DNA from: Streptomyces sp. CB02959
Lineage (GTDB): Bacteria; Actinomycetota; Actinomycetes; Streptomycetales; Streptomycetaceae
DNA: 64,000 nt
NCBI RefSeq assembly: GCF_002803155.1
Contig: NZ_NNBP01000008.1
Span: 186,001-250,000, forward strand
Direction: 5' to 3'
Shown here: in pieces, positions 36,083 through 43,845 of the stretch
Layout: every line of letters starts with the position of its first letter
Numbering within the stretch: position 1 is the first letter of the stretch
The notes under the pieces: model-generated
Databases searched by the model: none
Told to the model about the DNA's origin: nothing
The model's input: the letters and a program-made list of their open reading frames with translations, nothing else
Program-made: the position numbers and the translations under genes

Positions 36083-37128
36083 CCGCCCCGGTGTACGTGG
36101 CCGCCGCCGGCACCGCGCTCCCCGGCCCGCCCGTCGACAACGCCACCCTGGGAGAGCGCCTGGGCCTGCTGCCCGCCTGGGTGGAGTCCTTCATCGGGAC
36201 CCGCACCCGGCACTTCGCGGTGGACCTCACCGACGGCCGGATCCGGCACACCCTCGCCGACCTGTGCACCGCCGCCGCCCGGCAGGCGATGGACACCGCC
36301 GGCATCGGCCCGCACGAGATCGACGCGGTGGTGCTGGCCACCGCCACCCCCGACACCCTGATGCCCACCACCGCCGCCACCGTCGCCGACCGGCTCGGCA
36401 TCGACGGCGTCCCCGGCTACCAGCTCCAGTCCGGCTGCGCCGGCGCCGTCCAGGCCCTGTCCCTCGCCGCCGCGCTCCTCGGGCAGACCCCGCCCCCGCC
36501 CGACCGGGCCCCCGCCGTCCTCGTCCTCGGCGGCGACGTCTGCACCAAGCACCTCGACCTGGGCCGCCCGCTGCACCGACTGCCACCCCGCGCGCTGGTC
36601 AACTACGCACTGTTCGGGGACGGCGCGGGCGCCGCCGTCCTCACCGGCGACCCGCTCGGCCACGCCGTGGAGCTGCGGCACACCACCCACCGCATGCACG
36701 GCCGGGACCGCGAACCCGGCCAGATCGTCGAATGGTTCGGCAGCGCCGACCGGGACCGCACCGCCCCCGGCGTCAGCGAGGACTACAAGGCCGTCGAGGA
36801 ACACGTCCCGCCGATGGCCCGCGCCGCACTGACCGGACTGCTGGATGCCACCGGCTGGCCCCCCGCCACCGTGGACTTCCTGCTGCCGCCGCAGCTCGGC
36901 GGCAGGATGACCGCCGCCATCGAGGCCACGCTGCGCGAGGCCGCCGGACTGCGCGCGGACTGCACCGCGGTCTCCTGCGTCACCGAGACCGGCAACACCG
37001 GCAACGCCCTGCCGTTCCTGCAACTGGCCCGGCTGCTGGCCGAGATGGCCCCCGGCGACCGGGCCCTGGGCGTCGCCATCGAGTCCAGCAAGTGGATCGA
37101 AGCCGCCTTCGCGCTGGAAGCGGCATGA
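36079..37128 (+). CDS. KASIII-like ketosynthase/acyltransferase (tetronate-type candidate)
   Basis: FabH-fold enzyme of 349 residues. The active Cys is in QLQSGCAGAVQAL (about residue 120) and the TGNTGNALPFL segment corresponds to the Asn site. The His of the HQAN motif is not present: that position reads LLPPQLGGRM. Its neighbours (ACP, E2-like acyltransferase, alpha/beta hydrolase) are those found around tetronate-forming KASIII enzymes (RkD, AbyA1, Agg1), which couple an ACP-bound glyceryl unit to a beta-ketoacyl chain. A simple acyl transfer role of the CerJ type is the alternative. Confidence 0.75.
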   Translation: MTAPVYVAAAGTALPGPPVDNATLGERLGLLPAWVESFIGTRTRHFAVDLTDGRIRHTLADLCTAAARQAMDTAGIGPHEIDAVVLATATPDTLMPTTAATVADRLGIDGVPGYQLQSGCAGAVQALSLAAALLGQTPPPPDRAPAVLVLGGDVCTKHLDLGRPLHRLPPRALVNYALFGDGAGAAVLTGDPLGHAVELRHTTHRMHGRDREPGQIVEWFGSADRDRTAPGVSEDYKAVEEHVPPMARAALTGLLDATGWPPATVDFLLPPQLGGRMTAAIEATLREAAGLRADCTAVSCVTETGNTGNALPFLQLARLLAEMAPGDRALGVAIESSKWIEAAFALEAA

Positions 37129-37144
37129 GAGGGGAGGCACGACC

Positions 37145-37372
37145 GTGCGCACCGTACTGGACCTGATCGAGCTGGCCAACGACGAACTCGGGCTGCACCT
37201 GCGCCCGGAGGACGCCGGCACCGCCTTCGACGACCTGCCGGAATGGGACTCCGTCCACCTGCTGCGGCTGGTGACCGCCCTGGAGGACGCGCTCGGCGGG
37301 CCGGTACCGGTCGCCGAGGTCCTCGGCGCCGCCAGCCTCACCGCCCTCTTCGACCTGGCGGTGCGCCCGTGA
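37145..37372 (+). CDS. acyl carrier protein (tetronate AbyA3/RkF-like)
   Basis: ACP of 75 residues starting at GTG 37145, with GAGGGGAGG upstream. Modification site in DLPEWDSVHLLRLVTALEDA. Its place between the KASIII-like and E2-like genes matches the dedicated ACP of tetronate clusters that carries a glyceryl unit, but no FkbH-type glyceryl loader is present. It overlaps the E2-like gene by 4 bp. Confidence 0.85.
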   Translation: MRTVLDLIELANDELGLHLRPEDAGTAFDDLPEWDSVHLLRLVTALEDALGGPVPVAEVLGAASLTALFDLAVRP

Positions 37373-38250
37373 CCGCCCGCCCCGCCCGGCGCACCCCCGG
37401 CACCGCCACCCGGCACCCCGACCGGGCCCGCCGGCACACCCGCTACTTCCTCGACTGGGCCCGCGCCGCCGCCCCGGTCCACCTGGCCGCCGACGTCGAC
37501 ATGTCGGCGGTCGAGGCGCACCGGGCCGCCGCCCGGGAGGCGAGCCGCCGCTACTCCGCCGTCAGCTACCTGCTGTTCGCCGGGGCCCGCACGCTCGCCG
37601 CCCACCCGGAGGCCAACGCCGCGGCCCTGGGCACCGCCCGCCCCCGCCTGGCCCGCTACCGCGCGGTCAACGCCAAACTCGCCCTGGACCGCACCCACGG
37701 CGGCCACCGCACCGTCCGCACCGCCGTCCTCACCGGCGCCGACCGGCTCGACCTGGACGCCGTCCAGGAATGGGTAGTCCGCTGCCGCGACGACGACCCG
37801 GCGACCCTGCCCGGCGCGGCCGGCCTGCGACTGCTGCGCCGACTGCCCCCGCCCCTGGGACGGCTCGCCTTCCGCGCCGCGGTCCGCGCCCCCGACCGGC
37901 GGGCGGCACTCCTCGGCACCTTCGCCGTCAGCTCCCTCGGGCACCGCCGGGTGGACACCTTCCACTCCTACGGAGGCACCGCCGTCACCCTCTGCGCGGG
38001 ACGCACCGCCCCGCGCCCGGTGGTCCGGGACGGCCGGATCGTCCCGGCCCCGGTCATGCGGCTGGGCCTCACCTTCGACCACCGTGTGCTGGACGGCGCC
38101 GCGGCCGCGGAACTCCTGGACGATCTGGTGCGCCGCTTGGAGGAATGGGATGCCGGTCCTTCCGGGACTCCCGACGGTCGGCCCGGCCGGGCCGGCGATC
38201 GCCGTGCTGCACACACCGGGACCGGACGGTCCCTGGCAGCCGGTGCGTGA
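37369..38250 (+). CDS. 2-oxoacid dehydrogenase E2-like acyltransferase
   Basis: Free-standing E2 catalytic domain of 293 residues, without lipoyl or peripheral-subunit-binding domains. The signature is LTFDHRVLDGAAAAELLDDL, with the catalytic HxxxDG. In tetronate pathways the homologue (AbyA4, Agg4) acetylates the hydroxymethyl group of the tetronate before elimination; the context here supports a similar acyl transfer. GTG at 37369 overlaps the ACP stop; the 3' end overlaps the PPTase start by about 100 bp, and the last 35 residues are low complexity. Confidence 0.8.
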   Translation: MTARPARRTPGTATRHPDRARRHTRYFLDWARAAAPVHLAADVDMSAVEAHRAAAREASRRYSAVSYLLFAGARTLAAHPEANAAALGTARPRLARYRAVNAKLALDRTHGGHRTVRTAVLTGADRLDLDAVQEWVVRCRDDDPATLPGAAGLRLLRRLPPPLGRLAFRAAVRAPDRRAALLGTFAVSSLGHRRVDTFHSYGGTAVTLCAGRTAPRPVVRDGRIVPAPVMRLGLTFDHRVLDGAAAAELLDDLVRRLEEWDAGPSGTPDGRPGRAGDRRAAHTGTGRSLAAGA

Positions 38251-39007
38251 CGCCCTCGCGGGCAGCGGCTCGGTGGTGGTGCACGCCCGGCCCGGAGGCT
38301 GGCTGCCGGCCGACCCCGACGACCCCCGGCTGCGCGCCCTGCTGGGCCGCGACTACCCGCGCTACCGCAAGATGTCGCACCCGCAGGTCCGCGGCCGGTT
38401 CGTCGCCTCGCGGCTGCTGCTCAAGTACGCCGCCTGCTCGGTCATCCACGCCGCGCCGCACTCCGTCGAACTGGCCTACAAACCCGGCGGCCGGCCCTAC
38501 CTGCGCGGCCTCGACCAGATCGACATCAGCCTCAGCCACACCGACGACCTGCTGCTGGTCGGCCTCACCCGGCGCGGCTGGATCGGCGTGGACGCCGAAC
38601 TGTCCGACCGCCGGATGGCCCGCACGGGCATCGAACGGCAGGTCTGCACCCCCGCCGAGCGGCGCATGCTGGACGCCGTCCCCGAAGCCGACCGCAATGC
38701 CGCACTGATCCGGCTGTGGACCCTCAAGGAGGCGTACAGCAAGGCGATCGGCCAGGGCATGCGCTTCCCGTTCACCGAGTTCGGCTTCGGGCCCGGCGAC
38801 CGCCCGGTCACCGTGCTGTGCCCCGACGGCGCGCCGGGCACCGGCGAGGAGTGGTCGTTCGCCACCCACACCGTGGCCGGCGACTACACCATCAGCATCG
38901 CGCGGTACGACGCCGGCTTCGGCGACACCGGCGACACCGCCGCCGGAACCATGCTCGACGAGGGACTGATGCAGGCCCTCCTGGAACTCGCGGACGCCGA
39001 ACGGTGA
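38150..39007 (+). CDS. 4'-phosphopantetheinyl transferase
   Basis: Sfp-type PPTase of 285 residues that activates carrier proteins from CoA. Motifs: RFVASRLLLKYA, KPGGRPYL, DISLSHTDDLLLVGL, the Mg-binding GVDAELSD, and the WTLKEAYSKAIGQGM signature with Trp-x-x-Lys-Glu. ATG 38150 has GGAGG upstream; the start lies inside the end of the E2-like gene. It may serve the ACPs here and the PCP/ACPs of the NRPS-PKS cluster downstream. Confidence 0.9.
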   Translation: MPVLPGLPTVGPAGPAIAVLHTPGPDGPWQPVRDALAGSGSVVVHARPGGWLPADPDDPRLRALLGRDYPRYRKMSHPQVRGRFVASRLLLKYAACSVIHAAPHSVELAYKPGGRPYLRGLDQIDISLSHTDDLLLVGLTRRGWIGVDAELSDRRMARTGIERQVCTPAERRMLDAVPEADRNAALIRLWTLKEAYSKAIGQGMRFPFTEFGFGPGDRPVTVLCPDGAPGTGEEWSFATHTVAGDYTISIARYDAGFGDTGDTAAGTMLDEGLMQALLELADAER

Positions 39008-39038
39008 CCGGGGCGAACGGAAGAAAACGGGAGGGGCG

Positions 39039-40322
39039 ATGACCGGACCGGAAGCGAAACGGCAGCCGAGGGCCAACATGACGGAGCGTCAACTGACCGC
39101 GGACGTCTGCGTCGTGGGCGGTGGACCCGCCGGTCGCGCGCTCGCCCTCGCACTGGCCCGGCACGGCCGCTCCACCGTCCTCCTGGAGAAGAACGGCACC
39201 GCCCGCCGGGCCTTCCGCGGGGAGTCCGTCGCCCCCGACGCGGTACGGCTGCTGGCCGGACTCGGCGTCCTCGACGGGCTGCGCACGGCCGCCCTGCCGG
39301 TACGTCGGCTGACCGTCGCCGACGGCGGACACACCGTCCTCGCCGTCGACTTCGACTCCTTCCCGTACGCCTACCGCACCCCCCTGGAAATCCCCCAGCC
39401 CACCCTGACCGCCGCCCTGGCCGACGCCGCGCACCGGACCGGAGCGGTCACCACCCTCGAACGGGCCACGGTCACCGCTCTGCTACGGGACGACGCCGGC
39501 CGGGTCCGCGGGGTGGCCGCCACCACCCCCGACGGCACCGTCGAGGTGCGCGCCGCCCTCACCGTCGGCGCCGACGGGCGGCACAGCACGGTCCGCGACC
39601 TCGCCGCGCTGCCCTGGCACAGCACCCCCCTCGACCGCGACGTCATCTGGCTCAAACTCCCCTTCCCGCACGGCAATTGGGACCGCCACGCCTACCAGGT
39701 CCGAATCCGCGGCAACCGGCACGGCCTCTTCCTCCCCAGCGCCGACGGCCGGCTCCGGGTCGGCCTCAACATCCCCAAGGGCGGCTTCAAACAGCTGCGC
39801 GCCCAGGGCGTCGCCGCCCTCCACCGCCGCCTCGCCGAACTGGCCCCGGAACTCGCCGACACCGCCTGCCACACCCTCACCGGCTGGTCCGGCACCGCCC
39901 TCCTGGACATCTTCTCGACCGACGTCCCGCACTGGTACGCCCCCGGCCTGGCCCTCGTCGGCGACGCCGCCCACACCCTCTCCCCGGTCCTCGGCCAGGG
40001 CGTCAACCACGCCCTGGCCGACGCCGTCGCCCTCGCCGCCCACACCGCACCCGCCCTGCACCACCACGACCCGCCCGCCCTGGACGCGGCACTGGCCCGC
40101 TACCAGTCCCACCGGGCACCCGTGGTGCGCCGCGCCCGCGCCCTCCAACTCCGCCAGGAACGGGTCTTCGCCTTCGCCGCCCCGCTCGCCGTCGCCCTCC
40201 GCCGCGGCGCCTACCGCGCCCTGCACCACACCCCCGCCCTGCGCCGCCGCGTCCTGGAACCCGTCTACTTCCCCGGCCGGCAACGCCTCCGCCGCCCGGC
40301 CCGCCCCCTGGAGACCCCGTGA
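39039..40322 (+). CDS. FAD-dependent monooxygenase (PHBH/halogenase-like fold)
   Basis: Flavoprotein of 427 residues. Rossmann GxGxxG in CVVGGGPAGRALALALARHG, DG motif TVGADGRHSTVRDLA, GD motif ALVGDAAHTLSPVLGQGVNH. A halogenase-specific WxWxIP motif is not seen, so a hydroxylase, epoxidase or oxidase role is preferred. The start at ATG 39039 has GGGAGGGG upstream; a second Met 13 residues in is possible. It overlaps the hydrolase gene by 4 bp (GTGA) and is a tailoring enzyme of cluster 1. Confidence 0.85.
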   Translation: MTGPEAKRQPRANMTERQLTADVCVVGGGPAGRALALALARHGRSTVLLEKNGTARRAFRGESVAPDAVRLLAGLGVLDGLRTAALPVRRLTVADGGHTVLAVDFDSFPYAYRTPLEIPQPTLTAALADAAHRTGAVTTLERATVTALLRDDAGRVRGVAATTPDGTVEVRAALTVGADGRHSTVRDLAALPWHSTPLDRDVIWLKLPFPHGNWDRHAYQVRIRGNRHGLFLPSADGRLRVGLNIPKGGFKQLRAQGVAALHRRLAELAPELADTACHTLTGWSGTALLDIFSTDVPHWYAPGLALVGDAAHTLSPVLGQGVNHALADAVALAAHTAPALHHHDPPALDAALARYQSHRAPVVRRARALQLRQERVFAFAAPLAVALRRGAYRALHHTPALRRRVLEPVYFPGRQRLRRPARPLETP

Positions 40323-41443
40323 CCACCGCAGCCACCACCCGCGCCGGCCACCTCGACGAACTCCGCGACCTGGTCATGCTGCACGCCCGCGCCCAGGGCC
40401 TCCCCCCGGCCCACTGCCGGACCCTGCTCGCCCGGATCCGCACCCCCGACGGGGACGCCGACGGGCCCGGCTCCTGGGCGGGGGAGTGGTGCGCGGCCGG
40501 CGACCGGCTCACCGCCCGCGGCCGCCTGCTGGACGCCTGCCGGCACTACGCCCTGGGCCGTTTCCCCTACGTCGACGGGCCCGGGCGGCAGCGCGCCCAG
40601 GACGCCTGCACCGCCGCCTTCGACCGCTGGCGCCGCGGCACCGCCGGCCGCCGGCTCCGCGTGGAACGGCTCACCGTCACCCACCCCGCCGGCACCCAGA
40701 CCGCCTGGGCCGCCGGACTGGGCGACCCGGCCCGGCCGCTGCTGCTGATCACCGGCGGGATCGTCAGCGTCAAGGAGCAGTGGGCGCCCCTGCTGCGCCT
40801 GGCGCCCGCGCTCGGCATGGCCGTGGTCGCCGCCGAACTGCCCGGCGTCGGCGAGCACACCGCCCGCTACGGCCCCGGCGCCCACACCGCGTACACCGCC
40901 CTGCTCGACGCGCTCACCGGCCGCGCCGACACCACCCGCACGCACGCCCTCGCGCTCAGTTTCAGCGGCCACCTGGTGCTGCGCTGCGCCCTCGACGACC
41001 CGCGGATCCGCTCGGTCGCCACGGTCGGCGCCCCGCTCGGCCCCTTCTTCCGCGACCCGGCCTGGCGCCGCCGCGTCCCGCTGACCACCCGCCGCACCCT
41101 GGACCACCTCACCGACGGCACCACCGACCACGCCCTCCCCGAACTGGCCCTCACCGAAGCCCAGTTGCGCGGCCTCGACCTGGACGTGGCCTACGTCGCC
41201 AGCCTCCGCGACGAGATCGTGCCGCTCACCGAGGTGGCGCTGCTCCGCCGGACCGTCACCCGCAGCCGGGCACTGGTCCTCGACGACGTCCACGGCGCCC
41301 CCGCGCACCTGGCGGTCGTCCGCCCCTACCTGCTGGCCCACGCGCTGCGCGCCGCCCGGGCCCATCCGGCCCGGCGCGCACTGTTCGGCGCCCTGTCCGC
41401 AACCGCCCGGGCCCGCCGCGCCCTGCCCGGCGGTGCCGCATGA
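40319..41443 (+). CDS. alpha/beta hydrolase (FrsA/AbyA5-like)
   Basis: Hydrolase-fold protein of 374 residues with a helical N-terminal cap (residues 1-105) and a hydrolase core. ITGGIVSVKEQWAPLL is followed by a nucleophile elbow ALSFSGHLVL, and late Asp/His in SLRDEIVP and DDVHGAPAHL. This cap-plus-core layout is that of the FrsA-like esterases that include AbyA5/Agg5, which eliminate acetate from acetylated tetronates to give an exocyclic methylene. With the E2-like acyltransferase in the same operon, an acetylation-elimination pair is a reasonable inference. Confidence 0.72.
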   Translation: MTTAATTRAGHLDELRDLVMLHARAQGLPPAHCRTLLARIRTPDGDADGPGSWAGEWCAAGDRLTARGRLLDACRHYALGRFPYVDGPGRQRAQDACTAAFDRWRRGTAGRRLRVERLTVTHPAGTQTAWAAGLGDPARPLLLITGGIVSVKEQWAPLLRLAPALGMAVVAAELPGVGEHTARYGPGAHTAYTALLDALTGRADTTRTHALALSFSGHLVLRCALDDPRIRSVATVGAPLGPFFRDPAWRRRVPLTTRRTLDHLTDGTTDHALPELALTEAQLRGLDLDVAYVASLRDEIVPLTEVALLRRTVTRSRALVLDDVHGAPAHLAVVRPYLLAHALRAARAHPARRALFGALSATARARRALPGGAA

Positions 41444-41832
41444 CGACCTGGACCTGGACCTGGACCGCCCCCGCCGGGCGGGCGCTGAGCGGAACCCTGG
41501 GGATCGCGGCACTCCTGGCCGGCGCCCGCATCGCCGGCCCGCGCGACAAGGTGCTGTGGGCGGCCGCCCTGGCACCCGACACCGCCCTCCTCCTCGGCGC
41601 GGCCGCCGCCCCCACCTGGCGCCGACTCCCGCGGTACGCCATCGGCCCCTACAACGCCCTGCACTCCCCGGCGGTACCCGCCACCCTGCTCACCGCGGCC
41701 GCACTGACCCGCCACCGCCCGCTGCTGGTGGCCGGCCTGGCCTGGTTCGGCCACCTGGGCTGGGACCGCGCCTGGGGCTACGGCCCACGGGACGCGGACG
41801 GGTTCGTCGCGGGGCGGGGGCGGGGAGCGTAG
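41440..41832 (+). CDS. DUF4260 family membrane protein
   Basis: Small hydrophobic protein of 130 residues with three to four membrane segments. RYAIGPYNALHSPAVPATLL and LAWFGHLGWDRAWGYG match the DUF4260 family (function unknown). The ATG overlaps the hydrolase stop, so it is the last gene of the cluster 1 operon. Confidence 0.75.
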   Translation: MTTWTWTWTAPAGRALSGTLGIAALLAGARIAGPRDKVLWAAALAPDTALLLGAAAAPTWRRLPRYAIGPYNALHSPAVPATLLTAAALTRHRPLLVAGLAWFGHLGWDRAWGYGPRDADGFVAGRGRGA

Positions 41833-41984
41833 GGCGGACTGATCCGCATGGAGTTGGTCCCGCGGGGGCGGGGCCCTGAATGGGCATGCCTTGGCAGGTG
41901 AGGCCGGGAAGCGGAGGTCGAGCCCCGTGGCTGTCCAGAAGTGGCACCGCCCAGTGTCCGTGTGAGGTGGTACGGCGGTGGTTC

Positions 41985-42002
41985 TCGGACAAGGTTGTCC
42001 GA
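41985..42002. promoter_or_regulatory. perfect palindrome upstream of the Crp/Fnr gene
   Basis: TCGGACAA-GG-TTGTCCGA, an exact 8+2+8 inverted repeat about 80 bp before the Crp/Fnr start. It is the most likely operator for autoregulation by that regulator or for control of the following operon. It does not resemble the GCTCA-N4-TGAGC palindromes of cluster 2. Confidence 0.6.
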
Positions 42003-42081
42003 CTCACGGTGGCAGCGGTCGGGTCGGCGTACACCTCATGATGGAGGGCGAGGCCGCCTACAGGGCAGATGGAGAAGGCGA

Positions 42082-42741
42082 GTGCTGTCGGACGAAGCGT
42101 GGCGTGAGCTACGGGACCAAGGTGCGTACCGCAATTTCCGCGAACGCAGTGTGATGCTGCGACAAGGGTCCGCGGGTACGCATTTGCTCGCCCTCACCGA
42201 GGGCCTTGCGAAGGTCGTGTGCCGGGAACCGTGTGGAGTCGTGACCTGGCTGGCGTTTCGGGGGCCGGGCGACCTGTTGGGCGAGGTGTCCGTTTTCAGC
42301 GGCACCCCGCGTACGGCAGAAGTAGTGGCGCTCACCCCCTGCACGGCAGTGGTACTGGAGGCAGAACGGTTCCGGCGATTCATCGAACAGCGGGGACTCG
42401 TCATGGACTTGATGCGCCAGGCGCTCTCCCGGCTGCGGGAGTCCGATGCACACCGGACCGAACTGCTGACCCTTCCGTTGGTCGTCCGGCTGGCGCGGGC
42501 ACTTCTGCGACTGGCCGAACTCACCATGTCCGGTACTGAGGCGGGAGTCGTACGGCTGACCGGCCTGAGCCAGGAGGAGATCGCCCAGGCGACCGGAGTG
42601 ACGCGTAACGCGGTCATCACCGGACTGCAACGGCTACGAGAGTCCGGTGCCGTGGAGACGGCCCGCAAGGTCATCGTCATCAAGGACATGGCGGTACTTC
42701 GGGACTGGGCAACGGCCGACCCGAAAAGTAGGTTTGCGTAG
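42082..42741 (+). CDS. Crp/Fnr-family transcriptional regulator
   Basis: Regulator of about 219 residues with an N-terminal cyclic-nucleotide-binding-type beta-roll (VMLRQGSAGTHLLALTEG, then LLGEVSVFSGTPRTAEVVAL) and a C-terminal winged helix (LSQEEIAQATGVTRNAVITG). The recognition helix TRNAVITGLQRLR lacks the Glu and second Arg of E. coli CRP, so a different DNA site is expected. No Cys cluster for Fe-S is visible. I prefer GTG 42082, which has GGAGAAGG upstream; the frame extends 47 codons further. It lies ahead of a cyclase-like gene, suggesting it senses that enzyme's cNMP; alternatively it is the LnmO-type activator of cluster 2. Confidence 0.8.
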   Translation: MLSDEAWRELRDQGAYRNFRERSVMLRQGSAGTHLLALTEGLAKVVCREPCGVVTWLAFRGPGDLLGEVSVFSGTPRTAEVVALTPCTAVVLEAERFRRFIEQRGLVMDLMRQALSRLRESDAHRTELLTLPLVVRLARALLRLAELTMSGTEAGVVRLTGLSQEEIAQATGVTRNAVITGLQRLRESGAVETARKVIVIKDMAVLRDWATADPKSRFA

Positions 42742-42886
42742 TTCTCCTCGCCCTCCGATTGAAGGAGCGCACGCGCCAAGGTGGCAGGGCCGTCGCCTGA
42801 GGGCCTCCCCGCGCTGTGACGTGGAACACCCTGGAAGTGCCCTGGGCTGTGCAGTTGGACGGACGGAACCGGCGGAACCTCGAATC

Positions 42887-42901
42887 AGCCGGTTACCGGC
42901 T
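42887..42901. promoter_or_regulatory. short perfect inverted repeat before the cyclase-like gene
   Basis: AGCCGGT-T-ACCGGCT, 7-bp arms, 36 bp before the ATG of the cyclase-like gene. It could be an operator or a leader hairpin; no second copy is seen nearby. Confidence 0.35.
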
Positions 42902-42936
42902 ACGTCACCGTCCCCCCGGCCGCCAGGAGATCACCT

Positions 42937-43845
42937 ATGTCCACGCCCGTTCCTGCCCCGTACGCCGAGAGCCGACCGCTTCCTCCCTACCGTGCCCTGT
43001 TCGCCGTCGACGCAAAGGACTTCACCGGCCTTCCCGCGGTACAGCACGGTCCGGTGAGCCAGTTGATCCCCGAACTCGTCGACCAGGCCCTGGAGCGAGC
43101 CGGCCTCCACGAGCTGCGCGATTCCAAGCGGTTTCCGGCCAACACCGGGGACGGCGTGGTGTTCGGGTTCGATCCGGCGTTGCTGCCCTTCGTCCTCTGG
43201 CCGTTCCTGGGTGTGCTCGACGACATCCTCGGCGCGTACAACAGGCAGTGCGTGGGCCCCCGCATCCGGCTCCGGGCCAGCGTCCACGTCGGACCGTTGC
43301 CGGACGCGGACCGCCCGGGCGACGGCAACGGCTCTGCCCGCAACGACACGCATCGGCTGCTGGACTCCCGTCCGGTCAAGGCCATCCTGGCCGCGGCGAG
43401 CGAGCAGGTCACCCACCTGGCGGCGGTCATCTCGCAGCGCGTCTACGAGGACGTCGTGCTCGGCGCGTACACCGGACTGCACCCCGACCGCTGTGTGGAG
43501 GTGCCCGCCACCGTGGAGGGCAAGAACTTCTCGCAGCGGGCATGGCTGTATGTCCCATCGCCGTCCGGAAACCTCCTGCAGGCCGGTGTGCGACCGCGCG
43601 AGGAAGCTCCCGTGCAGGCAGCTGAGTCCGGAGACCGGGAACAGGACGCGGTGGTGCGGCCCGGCACGCACTACAGCGGCAACACGCAGCACGTGGGTGA
43701 AGGCGCCGCGGTGATGGGGAACGTCGGACGGGACATCACGTACACCGGGGGTTCCACCACGTATCACGGCACCAATCAGCACTGGGGCGGCGGCGACAAC
43801 GTGGCGGGCGACAAGCGGGTCGGCGGAGCCGGAGACCACCGGTGA
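42937..43845 (+). CDS. class III nucleotide cyclase-like protein
   Basis: Protein of 302 residues whose first 200 residues read as a class III cyclase homology domain. Metal Asp25 in FAVDAKDFTG and Asp72 in NTGDGVVFGF, the HVGPL strand near 117-121, and the transition-state pair Asn136/Arg140 in RNDTHRLLDS, with the N-x3-R spacing of true cyclases. The classical adenylate-specifying Lys before GD is not present, as in other divergent cyclases. The C-terminal 80 residues are Gly/Asn/His-rich with a motif VGEGAAVMGNVGRDITYTGG. ATG 42937 has AGGAG upstream. It should make a cyclic nucleotide, possibly a pyrimidine one as in Pycsar; it overlaps the next gene by 4 bp. Confidence 0.6.
   Translation: MSTPVPAPYAESRPLPPYRALFAVDAKDFTGLPAVQHGPVSQLIPELVDQALERAGLHELRDSKRFPANTGDGVVFGFDPALLPFVLWPFLGVLDDILGAYNRQCVGPRIRLRASVHVGPLPDADRPGDGNGSARNDTHRLLDSRPVKAILAAASEQVTHLAAVISQRVYEDVVLGAYTGLHPDRCVEVPATVEGKNFSQRAWLYVPSPSGNLLQAGVRPREEAPVQAAESGDREQDAVVRPGTHYSGNTQHVGEGAAVMGNVGRDITYTGGSTTYHGTNQHWGGGDNVAGDKRVGGAGDHR

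Noticed and set aside
39039..40322. Flavin enzyme as a tryptophan-type halogenase
   Set aside because: The WxWxIP motif is absent; the protein fits PHBH-type monooxygenases better.
42082..42741. Crp/Fnr gene as an FNR-type oxygen sensor
   Set aside because: No N-terminal cysteine cluster for an Fe-S centre is present; the beta-roll is that of a cNMP-binding-type regulator.
42816..42936. Possible small gene (GTG 42816) before the cyclase-like gene
   Set aside because: The frame runs through the real cyclase gene out of frame, has no RBS and no recognisable motif; the ATG at 42937 with AGGAG is clearly the start.
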